DNA from: Syntrophomonas sp.
Lineage (GTDB): Bacteria; Bacillota; Syntrophomonadia; Syntrophomonadales; Syntrophomonadaceae
NCBI GenBank assembly: GCA_016841875.1
Contig: JAENYG010000002.1
Location: 1-64,000 of the forward strand
DNA: 64,000 nt
Direction of reading: 5' to 3'
Translations under genes and position numbers: made by a program
Notes under the pieces: model-generated
Databases searched by the model: none
What the model was told of the DNA's origin: nothing
What the model saw: only the letters and a program-made list of their open reading frames with translations
In this document: in pieces, positions 15,871 through 24,419 of the stretch
How the letters are laid out: each line of letters begins with the position of its first letter
Position numbering within the stretch: the stretch's first letter is position 1

Positions 15871-16299
15871 ATGAATGACTTTTTTATTCGCTTTAATAGC
15901 TTTGCCATAGTAGGATTATCTCATAATCCTGGTTCTTTTAGCCGCAAGGCTTATGATTTTCTTGCCTCTCAGGGTGCGGAACTCTATGCAGTTAACCCCC
16001 AGGCAGACAATATTGATGGACAAAAACCGTATAATTCCATAGCAGCACTGCCTGAGGTACAGGGCTTAATATTTTTCACTCCACCACGAGTAACCAAGAG
16101 ACTGCTTTCTGAGTGCCAGGAAAAAGGGTTCAGGTACGTCTGGTTTCAGCAGGGTTCAGCAGATCGAGCAGTCTTCGAACGAGCCGATGAATTGGGAATC
16201 AAGTATGAGAATTCCTGCGTGTTTCTGCACCATCCCCAATCTGGATTCCCGCACAATCTACACCGTTTTATAGTCAACTTACTGGGGAAGGGCAAGTAA
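15871..16299 (+). CDS. CoA-binding domain protein (YccU-like)
   Basis: A 142 aa stand-alone CoA_binding_2 Rossmann protein: FAIVGLSHNPGSFSRKAYDFL at the N-terminus matches the nucleotide-binding loop, and VNPQADNIDGQKPYNSIAALP the second strand region. The C-terminus ends in HHPQSGFPHNLHRF. These proteins resemble the N-terminal part of succinyl-CoA synthetase alpha or ADP-forming acyl-CoA synthetases but lack any catalytic domain; their role is probably binding CoA or acyl-CoA. The ATG has an AAGAAAGGA site. Separated from the next gene by 52 bp, so the two may be co-transcribed. Confidence 0.8.
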   Translation: MNDFFIRFNSFAIVGLSHNPGSFSRKAYDFLASQGAELYAVNPQADNIDGQKPYNSIAALPEVQGLIFFTPPRVTKRLLSECQEKGFRYVWFQQGSADRAVFERADELGIKYENSCVFLHHPQSGFPHNLHRFIVNLLGKGK

Positions 16300-16351
16300 A
16301 GCTATTGATCAGGGGGACGGTTCTCTTGATATACGGTAAAGGGGTGTAACG

Positions 16352-17200
16352 TTGATGAAATATGTCTTGTGGATTCTTTTGCTTCTAATTATCATAGTGC
16401 TGACTACAATCGTTACCTTCCAGTCTTTAATGAATAGACAGGTTGAGGCCGAAGTACAGCAGCTATACAAGAATATCGATATTCAGCATAACGAAGTGAT
16501 AACAGAAGAGGACTTGGCAATTTTACCTGCTCCGGTACAGGAGTGGTTAAAATCTTCCGGGGTTGTCGGTAAAGAGAAGATACAGGCAGTCTGGCTGAAA
16601 CAAAAAGGTCAGATGAGAACTGAACCCCAGGCAGCCTGGATGCCATTCACAGCTGAGCAATACTTTAATTTTGCCGAGCCAGGTTTCATATGGTATGTAA
16701 AAGTTCAGGCCGCCCCACTCATCCATATGGCCGGAAGAGATAAGTATGATGAGGGTAGGGGGAACATGTTAATCAAACTAATGTCCGTGTTTAAGATAGC
16801 TGATGCAGCAGGGGGTGAAATAGACCAGGGAGCGGTGGTCAGATACCTGGCTGAAATTATGTGGCAGCCGATGGCGGCTCTAAGGGATTATATTCAATGG
16901 GAAGAGGTCAATGAGCAGTCGGCAAGAGCAACAATGAATTACCAGGGGGTAACTGTATCAGGAGTTTTTGAGTTTGACCAATGGGGTAATGTGGTTAGTT
17001 TCTCGGCCCCCAGGTACCGGGAACAGGGGGGGCAATACTTCATGGACAACTGGCATGTTGAGGTTTACGAACATAAAGATTTTGATGGAATTCGAATCCC
17101 CTCTAAAGGTGAAGCTATCTGGAAGCTGTCTGACGGTGATTTTAAATGGTTTCAATATGAAATAACTGAAATTGAATTTAACCCGTCTGAGTTTTACTAG
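16352..17200 (+). CDS. DUF6544/DUF6920-like membrane-anchored protein
   Basis: A 282 aa protein with one N-terminal membrane anchor (residues ~3-25) and a predicted extracytoplasmic domain. The body has the family signatures LPAPVQEWLKSSGVVGKEKI, WMPFTAEQYFNF and GFIWYVKV, and a beta-rich C-terminal half. It resembles the DUF6544/DUF6920 family, whose function is unknown; the fold hints at lipid or hydrophobic ligand binding. A GGGGTG ribosome binding site lies before the start, and an alternative ATG one codon later is possible. Confidence 0.7.
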   Translation: MMKYVLWILLLLIIIVLTTIVTFQSLMNRQVEAEVQQLYKNIDIQHNEVITEEDLAILPAPVQEWLKSSGVVGKEKIQAVWLKQKGQMRTEPQAAWMPFTAEQYFNFAEPGFIWYVKVQAAPLIHMAGRDKYDEGRGNMLIKLMSVFKIADAAGGEIDQGAVVRYLAEIMWQPMAALRDYIQWEEVNEQSARATMNYQGVTVSGVFEFDQWGNVVSFSAPRYREQGGQYFMDNWHVEVYEHKDFDGIRIPSKGEAIWKLSDGDFKWFQYEITEIEFNPSEFY

Positions 17201-17227
17201 TATGTGCAAAAAGAAGGTTAAAGGTTA

Positions 17228-17398
17228 GTGGGGGTTAGAATTATTACTGATACATCTTGTGATTTACCACGGGAAGAACTAGTACCATATAGAGATGATA
17301 CTAAAAATACTTTTGAAGACGGTAAAAAAATAGGCATACTTAAATGTGTTAATATAATATTAAATGGGGCCATCTCTGCCGGGATGGCCCCAAATTAG
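17228..17398 (+). pseudogene. DegV-family remnant
   Basis: From GTG 17228 the frame reads MGVRIITDTSCDLPREEL, the N-terminus of DegV fatty-acid-binding proteins. It then jumps to DDTKNTFEDGKKIG, which resembles the later DegV stretch around the ...F-DG motif, and runs into the carB terminator hairpin. DegV is ~280 aa, so nearly all of it is lost. A GGTTAGTG sequence is too weak to be a good ribosome binding site. Confidence 0.5.
17366..17391. terminator. Bidirectional terminator downstream of carB
   Basis: GGGGCCATC (17366-17374) and GATGGCCCC (17383-17391) form a perfect 9 bp GC-rich stem with an 8 nt loop and AT-rich flanks on both sides. It ends carB on the minus strand. Confidence 0.8.
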
Positions 17399-17407
17399 TA
17401 TTATTTT

Positions 17408-20400
17408 TTAATTGGACTTGGTAATATCCGCATGATATTCCTGCAAAGATTTTAATCTGGTTTCCCCTGAATCATTTTTATAAGCTGCTATACCCCTGGC
17501 ACTGGCCAGGGCTGCGGCCATAGTCGTGATATACGGGACTTTATATTTAATGGCGGTCTTACGGATATAAGAATCATCATATTGGCTGCGTTTACCGGAC
17601 GGTGTATTGATGACCAGGTTTAGTTCCTTGTTGGTAATGCCATCAACTATGTTGGGCCGGCCTTCATACAACTTCTTGATCTCTTCTGACTTGATCCCAT
17701 TTTCCTGCAGGAATTTATGGGTTCCGCCGGTTGCTTTAATATTGAAGCCAACTTTGACAAATTCCCGGGCTGTTTCCAGGGCAGCCGGTTTATCCTGATC
17801 ATTTACACTGATCAAGACCGTTCCCGATAAGGGCAGGGAAGATTGGGTGGCCTCCTGCGCTTTGTAGTAAGCCAGTCCAAATGAATCAGCAATTCCTAAT
17901 ACTTCCCCGGTGGAACGCATTTCCGGTCCCAATATGGGGTCAACTTCCTGGAACATATTAAACGGGAATACCGCTTCTTTAACTCCAAAATGAGGGATTT
18001 TTCTGGATATCAGGCTGCTGACCGAGTATTTTGTGCCAGCCTGGGCGGCCATCATTATTTCCGTAGCAATCCGGGCCATGGAGATATTACAGACCTTTGA
18101 TACCAGGGGAACGGTTCTGGAAGCTCTCGGATTAGCTTCCAAAACATAAACCCGGTCATCAGAAATGGCGTACTGCATATTCATTAGACCGATTACGTTT
18201 AGTTCTTTAGCAATCTTCCTGGTGTATTCCTCAATGGTGGCAATATGCCGGGCTGGAATACTAATAGGGGGAATCACGCAGGCCGAGTCACCGGAATGGA
18301 TACCAGCCAATTCGATGTGCTCCATAACGGTCGGTACAAAAGCGTCATTTCCATCAGCTATGGCATCTGCTTCAGCTTCGATAGCGTTGCTGAGGAACCG
18401 GTCAATAAGAATCGGCCTTTCAGGGGTAACTCCCACTGCGGCCTCCAGGTACTGGCGGAGCATTTCCTCGTCATGAACAACTTCCATCCCGCGTCCACCC
18501 AGAACATAGGAAGGCCGAACCATCAAAGGATAGCCAATTCGTTCCGCAATAGCCAGTGCTTCTTCCAGGTTCACCGCCATACCCGATTCTGGCATGGGAA
18601 TATCCAGCTTCTCCATGATTTGACGGAAACGATCGCGGTCTTCGGCCAGGTCGATAGTATCGGGAGTAGTACCCAGTATTTTTACTCCCGCTTTCTCCAG
18701 TTCTCCGGCAATATTCAAGGGAGTCTGACCACCAAACTGAACGATCACCCCCAGCGGTTTTTCTTTCTCATATATACTCAACACGTCTTCCACGGTCAGT
18801 GGTTCAAAATACAGCTTATCCGAAGTATCATAATCAGTAGAAACAGTTTCCGGGTTACAGTTGACAATGACTGTTTCATAACCTAAATCCCGCAAGGCAA
18901 AGGCGGTATGCACGCAGCAGTAGTCAAATTCAATTCCCTGGCCGATGCGGTTGGGACCTCCTCCCAGGATCATTACTTTAGGCTGGTCACTGGTGGTAGT
19001 TTGATCCGGTTGATTATAGGTCGAGAAATAGTAGGAGGCATTTTCAACCCCGCTTACTGGAACAGCTTCCCATCCTTCAACTATACCTAGAGCCGTTCTG
19101 CGTCGGCGAATTTCTTCTTCGGATAGATTTAGGAGCATAGCTAAATAACGATCGGCAAACCCATCCTTTTTAGCCTGGATCAGCAGATCGTCCGGCAATT
19201 GTCCCTGCTTATACTTCAATATCTCTTCTTCCAGCATGACCATTTCCTTCATCTGCTCAATAAAATATGGTTTGATATGAGTCAGATGGTAAAGTTCTTG
19301 GATATCTGCACCTTTACGTAATGCTTCGTACATTATAAACTGGCGTTCGCTGGTGGGCTCTATCAATAAGGACAGCAGTTCCTCCAGGGAGTACTGGTTA
19401 AAGTCTTTTGCGAAACCTAATCCATAACGATTGATTTCCAGGGAACGAATCGATTTTTGAAAGGCTTCTTTATAGTTTTTTCCGATGCTCATGACTTCTC
19501 CCACAGCGCGCATCTGAGTCCCCAGCCGGTCATGAGAACCGGGGAACTTTTCAAAAGCCCAGCGGGCGAATTTGATGACCACATAGTCACCGGAAGGGGT
19601 GTATTTGTCCAGGGTACCGTCCCGCCAGTAGGGAATTTCATCCAGGGTCAACCCTGCTGCCAGCATGGTTGAAACCAGAGCGATGGGGAAGCCGGTGGCT
19701 TTAGAAGCTAAAGCCGAGGAACGAGAAGTGCGAGGATTAATTTCGATAATGACAACCCGTCCGGTTTTGGGATCGTGGGCAAACTGAATATTGGTTCCAC
19801 CAACTACTTCAATGGCTTCCACCACATCATAGGAGTATTTTTGTAATCGCTGCTGCAGCTCAGGGCTGATGGTCAGCATGGGGGCTGAGCAAAAGGAATC
19901 CCCGGTATGCACACCCATAGCATCGATATTTTCAATGAAACAGACGGTGATCATCTGATTTTTAGCGTCCCGGACCACTTCCAGCTCCAGTTCTTCCCAG
20001 CCCAGGACTGATTCCTCGACCAGGATCTGTCCCACTAGACTGGCGGCAATTCCCCGGTTAGCGATAGTTCTTAATTCTTCAACATTGTATACCAGACCGC
20101 CACCGGTACCTCCCATGGTATAGGCGGGTCGAATGACTACCGGATATCCCAGCTCCCCGGCTATAACTTCTGCCTCTTCAACACTATAGGCTGGTTGGCT
20201 GCGGGGCATTTCAATACCCAGTCGATTCATGGTTTCTTTGAAAGCGATACGGTCTTCACCGCGTTCGATAGCATCAATCTGTACACCGATCACCTTGACT
20301 CCGAATTTTTCTAAAACACCAGCTTTGTACAGTTCCGAACTTAAGTTTAGAGCAGACTGACCGCCTAGATTGGGCAGCAGTGCATCAGGACGTTCCTTGG

Positions 20401-20635
20401 CTATTATGTCCGTCAGACTCTTTAGATTTAGTGGTTCAATGTAGGTTACATCGGCGATGCCCGGGTCGGTCATAATGGTGGCGGGATTGGAATTGACCAA
20501 AACAATCTGGTAGCCCAAATTTCGGAGGGCTTTGCAGGCCTGGGTTCCTGAATAGTCAAATTCGCAAGCTTGGCCAATTACAATTGGGCCTGATCCAATA
20601 ATTAGAACTTTGTTGATATCATTTCTTTTCGGCAT
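17408..20635 (-). CDS. carB: Carbamoyl-phosphate synthase large subunit
   Basis: At 1075 aa this is a full-length CarB (family ~1070). It makes carbamoyl phosphate from bicarbonate, ammonia (tunnelled from the small subunit) and two ATP, for pyrimidine and arginine synthesis. Both ATP-grasp halves are present: the first with GSGPIVIGQACEFDYSGTQA and GGTGGGLVYN, the second with LGGGPNRIGQGIEFDYCCVH and LGGRGMEVVHDE. The C-terminal MGS-like allosteric domain (from ~935) is intact. A GGGGGTAG site precedes the ATG. The glutaminase partner carA and other pyr/arg genes are absent from this window, so the gene stands alone between its terminator and a REP palindrome. Confidence 0.97.
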   Translation of the reverse strand: MPKRNDINKVLIIGSGPIVIGQACEFDYSGTQACKALRNLGYQIVLVNSNPATIMTDPGIADVTYIEPLNLKSLTDIIAKERPDALLPNLGGQSALNLSSELYKAGVLEKFGVKVIGVQIDAIERGEDRIAFKETMNRLGIEMPRSQPAYSVEEAEVIAGELGYPVVIRPAYTMGGTGGGLVYNVEELRTIANRGIAASLVGQILVEESVLGWEELELEVVRDAKNQMITVCFIENIDAMGVHTGDSFCSAPMLTISPELQQRLQKYSYDVVEAIEVVGGTNIQFAHDPKTGRVVIIEINPRTSRSSALASKATGFPIALVSTMLAAGLTLDEIPYWRDGTLDKYTPSGDYVVIKFARWAFEKFPGSHDRLGTQMRAVGEVMSIGKNYKEAFQKSIRSLEINRYGLGFAKDFNQYSLEELLSLLIEPTSERQFIMYEALRKGADIQELYHLTHIKPYFIEQMKEMVMLEEEILKYKQGQLPDDLLIQAKKDGFADRYLAMLLNLSEEEIRRRRTALGIVEGWEAVPVSGVENASYYFSTYNQPDQTTTSDQPKVMILGGGPNRIGQGIEFDYCCVHTAFALRDLGYETVIVNCNPETVSTDYDTSDKLYFEPLTVEDVLSIYEKEKPLGVIVQFGGQTPLNIAGELEKAGVKILGTTPDTIDLAEDRDRFRQIMEKLDIPMPESGMAVNLEEALAIAERIGYPLMVRPSYVLGGRGMEVVHDEEMLRQYLEAAVGVTPERPILIDRFLSNAIEAEADAIADGNDAFVPTVMEHIELAGIHSGDSACVIPPISIPARHIATIEEYTRKIAKELNVIGLMNMQYAISDDRVYVLEANPRASRTVPLVSKVCNISMARIATEIMMAAQAGTKYSVSSLISRKIPHFGVKEAVFPFNMFQEVDPILGPEMRSTGEVLGIADSFGLAYYKAQEATQSSLPLSGTVLISVNDQDKPAALETAREFVKVGFNIKATGGTHKFLQENGIKSEEIKKLYEGRPNIVDGITNKELNLVINTPSGKRSQYDDSYIRKTAIKYKVPYITTMAAALASARGIAAYKNDSGETRLKSLQEYHADITKSN

Positions 20636-20757
20636 ATTCTACCCCCATTGGTATAATATTTCCCAAATCTACTTTTGCTATATTATGTTCTACCAAATTT
20701 AAATTTTATCATAGAAAGAGGGTAAGTGGAATTAAAGACTTTGTATACATTAGAAAA

Positions 20758-20816
20758 GGGACGCGGGGACAGGTACCTTGTCCCATTTAGGGACAAAGTA
20801 CCTGTCCCCGCGTCCC
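20758..20816. repeat. REP-like palindrome (full, two arms)
   Basis: Two 27 nt arms of the GGGACGCGGGGACAGG...TTGTCCC type in inverted orientation around a 5 nt loop (ATTTA), with one mismatch between arms. It belongs to the same family as 31864-31890, 32763-32833 and 48201-48272. It lies between carB and the lipoprotein gene and can form a very stable hairpin in either transcript. Confidence 0.8.
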
Positions 20817-20909
20817 TGTACCCGTGATTTAGCTTTCCAATACCCCCAGATTTTAGTATATAATTTAATAATAGACGTATGTCCAATATCAGTTGAGGAG
20901 GGGAACTTT

Positions 20910-21560
20910 ATGAATTGGGTTCACAGGTCAAATTGGACTGGGGTGTTGATTGTCGTACTGTTTACTCTGCTGATGTTTAGCCTGTCTGGATGCGGCAGCA
21001 GCGAAAAAACTGAAACCGCGGTGACAGAGAATCAAGCAACAGAGCAGGTCCAAGCAGACCCAAGCAGCAGTGATAAGACTGATCCAAGCGCAATAACAGA
21101 GACTGAAAATACCGATGTCAACAGTGGAGAAGCTGAACAAGAGATCGAAATAAAAAAAATGACCTTGAAAGAAGCATATCAGATATTGTGTGAAAATACA
21201 GGTGTGGATGACTTGAACTTGTACTCTTATACCGGGTTTTATGTGGATATAGAGGGAAAGTCAGACAATTTCAGTATAGTAGGTTATTCCAGCAGTAATC
21301 AATCAACTTATCAATTTGCCATCAGATCCGGCACAGTAAAGTTCAAGGAATATAATACGGTCGATCCAGTCGAAGATACGAACCTTCATGAAATTGATGC
21401 CTTTAAGGACTCGCCCCAGTTAGTACAGGAAGCAGTAGGGAAGTTGGGTAAATGGCCGGATGAAGGAGGATCGATCAGCTTACTGATAGAAAAACCAGAG
21501 GTTGAAGTAGGTGCATTGAAAACGGGTTACGGGTTGGTAAAATTAACGTATGTAAAATAG
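20910..21560 (+). CDS. Putative lipoprotein, unknown function
   Basis: A 216 aa protein with a lipoprotein signal: hydrophobic residues 10-25 and lipobox LSGC with Cys28. Residues ~29-75 are low-complexity, rich in Ser, Thr, Glu and Asp, a typical linker. The folded part (~78-216) is acidic and has no family I recognise. The frame is open up to 20778, through the REP palindrome, but the ATG at 20910 has a GAGGAGGGG ribosome binding site and gives the signal peptide, so it is the true start. It would be anchored on the outer face of the cell membrane. Confidence 0.8.
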   Translation: MNWVHRSNWTGVLIVVLFTLLMFSLSGCGSSEKTETAVTENQATEQVQADPSSSDKTDPSAITETENTDVNSGEAEQEIEIKKMTLKEAYQILCENTGVDDLNLYSYTGFYVDIEGKSDNFSIVGYSSSNQSTYQFAIRSGTVKFKEYNTVDPVEDTNLHEIDAFKDSPQLVQEAVGKLGKWPDEGGSISLLIEKPEVEVGALKTGYGLVKLTYVK

Positions 21561-21626
21561 TATATAGTCACAGTTTTATGTCTAGCAGTCATTCCCGAAC
21601 TGCGGACCGATGTCATTGGTGATATG

Positions 21627-21668
21627 AAAACAGCTCTTAGATTCGAGGAATCTAAGAGCTGTTTTAGA
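21627..21668. terminator. Bidirectional terminator
   Basis: A perfect 17 bp stem beginning AAAACAGCTCTTAG with a 5 nt loop (CGAGG), ending in TTTT on the plus strand and AAAA at its start, serving both the lipoprotein gene and the converging Gly-rich gene. Confidence 0.9.
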
Positions 21669-21678
21669 CTTATAAATA

Positions 21679-22230
21679 TTACTGATTGAGACAGGAACCA
21701 TCACGAAGTCCCATGCCGTTGCCGCCCTGACCGTGGCCTGCTCCAGTCCCTAAGCCTTGACCTGAGCCATTGCCTTGACCGGTTCCATTGCCAGCGCCTA
21801 AGCCTTGACCTGAGCCATTGCCTTGACCGGTTCCATTGCCAGCACCGAAGCATGCGCCCATGGCCTGGCCGAGTCGGGCTGAACCTGTGCCATCACAGGT
21901 TGTTTGATTTTCTTCCATGGCTGCGATGATTGCATCAGCTCGTTCCTGGGTCATTGTTCCGGCCTCAACTCTGGCGTTCAGCCGATCCTTTTTCATTTCT
22001 AGAATCTGTGCCTTGAATTCATCTAATACGCCAGCTTCATTGGCTATAGTTCCATACGTATTACCGGTTTCCACTCTTTCTGAAACAACACTCTCAACTG
22101 TTCGGCCGGTTAATCCTGCAACCGCTTCAGCCGGTGTGCTGTATGCCGATGCCGCAAAAGCTGATGCGGATACTGCACCGATGGTTAGAACCATGGTTAT
22201 TATAGCGATTGCCTTTTTTAAGTTTATCAT
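21679..22230 (-). CDS. Secreted DUF2680-like protein with Gly-rich repeats
   Basis: A 183 aa exported protein. Residues 1-~27 are a signal peptide ending in ASAFAA. Residues ~35-108 resemble the DUF2680 helical domain (GRTVESVVSERVETGNTYG, then EMKKDRLNARVEAGTMTQERADAI). The C-terminal ~55 residues are Gly/Asn/Gln-rich, with two tandem 16-residue units (GAGNGTGQGNGSGQGL) encoded by a 48 bp DNA repeat, and end in GSCLNQ. An AAAGGAG site precedes the ATG. Function unknown; similar proteins are abundant cell-surface or periplasmic-type proteins in clostridia. Confidence 0.8.
   Translation of the reverse strand: MINLKKAIAIITMVLTIGAVSASAFAASAYSTPAEAVAGLTGRTVESVVSERVETGNTYGTIANEAGVLDEFKAQILEMKKDRLNARVEAGTMTQERADAIIAAMEENQTTCDGTGSARLGQAMGACFGAGNGTGQGNGSGQGLGAGNGTGQGNGSGQGLGTGAGHGQGGNGMGLRDGSCLNQ
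21749..21844. repeat. Tandem 48 bp repeat, two copies
   Basis: Two almost identical 48 bp units (period set by TAAGCCTTGACC at 21751 and 21799) inside the Gly-rich gene. Because the unit is a multiple of three, copy-number change would only lengthen or shorten the Gly-rich tail by 16 residues. Confidence 0.85.
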
Positions 22231-22694
22231 TTAAGAAAACTCCTTTCGATTTTATATTCAGCAGCTGTTCTTTTCTGCTGTGCTTATATATTAACTTTCA
22301 ATTATGTCAAAAGTGTGTTTTGGATATTCTAATTTTGTGAACTTTATTTACACATAGATGAAACTAGGGGGTGCATTAGGGGTCCATTTCAGATACGGGC
22401 TAAGGAAGTGAACTGCTTATTCCTGCGAAGGTGTTTAAGTAGTGACCCTGATCCTGCGGGCCGCTTCTTGTTTAACACTTACATTATGATGGTTTCATAG
22501 CCAGTAATGCACGTATGGAATAAAAGCCAGGGCGTATAATAAGGGACAAGGAACCTGTTCCCTTGTTCCTTGCTTGATCTGGAAAGAGCTTTTTAAAGTA
22601 TAACTGTTAATAAAATATTGTGATCTCATTCAGGAAGAAAGGATCCTGGTTTATGCCTAACGTTTAAGTCTAAGTTGGCTGGAAATATTTAAAA
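22231..22694. other. Intergenic with a degenerate REP half
   Basis: Some 460 bp between two minus-strand genes. The right half of the promoter region for the Gly-rich gene lies here. A decayed REP half-palindrome (AGGGACAAGGAACCTGTTCC...) sits at 22543-22570. No ORF or RNA gene was recognised. Confidence 0.5.
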
Positions 22695-23828
22695 CTATAA
22701 GAGGGATGCAACAATCATTCTCTGGACATTATCTGTTCCGCCAACAATACTTCCTACTTTAGCATCACGATAATAGACGTTTATCAGGTTATCAGTAGTA
22801 TATCCTATAGCTCCCATGATATTGATAGCCATAGAGGTTACTTTATGCGAAACACTGCTGGCGTACAATCTCGCCATTGAGGTGGCTTTGGTAAAATCTC
22901 CACCTTGATCTACCAGCCAGCATGCTCTCCAGACCATAAACCGTGCTGCATCTATTATAGTTGCCATTTCCACTAAGGGAAATGAAACCCCCTGATTCGA
23001 AAATATCGGTTGTTCAAATTGATGGTGGTTTTGGGCAAAATCCAGAGTCATTTCATAAGCTGCTCTAGCTATGCCTACCTGAATGGCTGCAATCAAGGCC
23101 CTACCGCATTCTAGAGTTTGATTAAGCAGCAAATATCCCCCACCTTCAGCTCCGATTACATTAATGGCGGGTACATTTGATTTGTTGAAAACCAGTTGAG
23201 CAGTATTACAATATTTAATGCCCATCTTATTCCTGACTGTGGAAACTTCGATCTGATCCCTGGGGACTATAACAAACCTGAAGGATGAACGGCTTTGGTC
23301 AACGTCGGTACTAGCGCACACGGTCACAAACTCTGAAACAGCTCCATTAACAATGTAATCTTTGGTACCATTTATAATTACGTCATCTTCCTTATAATTT
23401 ACGGTAGTAGATAATTTTTTAACATCCGAACCTCCCTTGGGTTCGGTTAACCCGAATGCAGCCAGTACCGGATTGGCAGCTAAAACTGGGAGATGTAATT
23501 CTTTTTGTGATTCATTACCACCCAGGATTATTGGAATTGTTGCATGTATTTCTCCTACCATGCAAGCCGCCAGACCTGCACATCCACGGGAAATTTCTTC
23601 AATGAGAACAGCCATACTTAAGAAATCCAGTCCCCTTCCACCGTATTCACGAGGTATATTAGGAGCCAGCAGCTGATGATCAGACAATAGTTTTATAAAT
23701 CGCCAATCAAATGAATCATCACCTCTGGTATCCATTTCCAGGGCAACGGGCACCACATGTTTTTCTACTATTTCTCGGACACTCATTACCAGATCTGTCT
23801 GCTCAGCACTTAAAGAAAAGCCTACCAT
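22695..23828 (-). CDS. Acyl-CoA dehydrogenase, catalytic Glu not at the usual site
   Basis: A 377 aa FAD-dependent acyl-CoA dehydrogenase fold: N-terminal helices 1-~120, the beta domain with AAFGLTEPKGGSD (~123-135), and the C-terminal helical domain. Where most members have YEGT with the catalytic Glu, this one reads IVGGTDNVQRM, with Gly in that place, and no Glu stands directly before the Arg of LECGRALIAA, the alternative site used by isovaleryl-CoA and long-chain enzymes. It may use another base or not be a standard dehydrogenase. It follows its XRE regulator by 2 bp and is clearly co-transcribed with it. Confidence 0.9.
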   Translation of the reverse strand: MVGFSLSAEQTDLVMSVREIVEKHVVPVALEMDTRGDDSFDWRFIKLLSDHQLLAPNIPREYGGRGLDFLSMAVLIEEISRGCAGLAACMVGEIHATIPIILGGNESQKELHLPVLAANPVLAAFGLTEPKGGSDVKKLSTTVNYKEDDVIINGTKDYIVNGAVSEFVTVCASTDVDQSRSSFRFVIVPRDQIEVSTVRNKMGIKYCNTAQLVFNKSNVPAINVIGAEGGGYLLLNQTLECGRALIAAIQVGIARAAYEMTLDFAQNHHQFEQPIFSNQGVSFPLVEMATIIDAARFMVWRACWLVDQGGDFTKATSMARLYASSVSHKVTSMAINIMGAIGYTTDNLINVYYRDAKVGSIVGGTDNVQRMIVASLL

Positions 23829-23830
23829 AG

Positions 23831-24190
23831 TTAATTACCCTCCCCCTTGTTTTGTTTGAGCCATTTAACATAATCATAGACTGATTTCCTATCTTCTCTG
23901 GATAGATCAGCTAATTCAACCATAATACTGACAAAGTCGTGCATTTCCTCTTTACATTCATATGTTGGATTATTTATTACCTGTCCAATAGGTTGCAAAA
24001 AATATTCGGTAGACTTTCCTAGAGCTTCAGCTATTTTTTGTAAATCCGCCAGATATAAACGACGTTTTCCTTTTTCATAATTAGATAAGCTTGATTGAGA
24101 AATTCCTAATTTGTCAGCCAGTTCTTTTTGATTCAAACCATGCTCTTCACGTGCCATTTGAATACGGTATCCAATTTCTCTATAATTCAT
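23831..24190 (-). CDS. XRE-family regulator of the acyl-CoA dehydrogenase operon
   Basis: A 119 aa protein with an N-terminal helix-turn-helix (IQMAREEHGLNQKELADKLGISQSSLSNYEKG, residues ~9-40) and a ~50-residue helical tail that includes DYVKWLKQ. ATG at 24190 has GGGAGGG at good spacing; a TTG at 24205 lies upstream of that site and is rejected. The stop is 2 bp from the acyl-CoA dehydrogenase start, so the two form an operon. The divergent CoA-transferase operon begins 230 bp away across a region with AT-rich inverted repeats, so this regulator may control both directions. Confidence 0.88.
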   Translation of the reverse strand: MNYREIGYRIQMAREEHGLNQKELADKLGISQSSLSNYEKGKRRLYLADLQKIAEALGKSTEYFLQPIGQVINNPTYECKEEMHDFVSIMVELADLSREDRKSVYDYVKWLKQNKGEGN

Positions 24191-24302
24191 ATGCCCTCCC
24201 GACAATAGGTATTAAATATATATAGATTTTAATATATATCAGTGCATGTGTTCAATATCTGCATTAAAAGTGGCGATTATTAATAATTATTGTGTATATG
24301 TA

Positions 24303-24329
24303 ATATTTATTATAATATGTAATAAATAT
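24303..24329. promoter_or_regulatory. Inverted repeat in the divergent promoter region
   Basis: ATATTTATTA (24303-24312), 7 bp spacer, TAATAAATAT (24320-24329): perfect 10 bp arms. A second AT-rich inverted repeat lies at about 24218-24237. Both sit between the XRE-acyl-CoA dehydrogenase and CoA-transferase operons and are candidate regulator sites. Confidence 0.5.
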
Positions 24330-24419
24330 CAATAGCTATCGAACTTTGTGAAAGGAGGTAAAAAAAGATTTTGATTATTACCAAATGTTGACAAATATAT
24401 CTATAGAGAGGTGATATGT

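Noticed and set aside
22330-22360. Rex-type operator (TTGTGAA...TTCACAA)
   Set aside because: Only the left half TTGTGAA fits; the right half reads TTTACAC.
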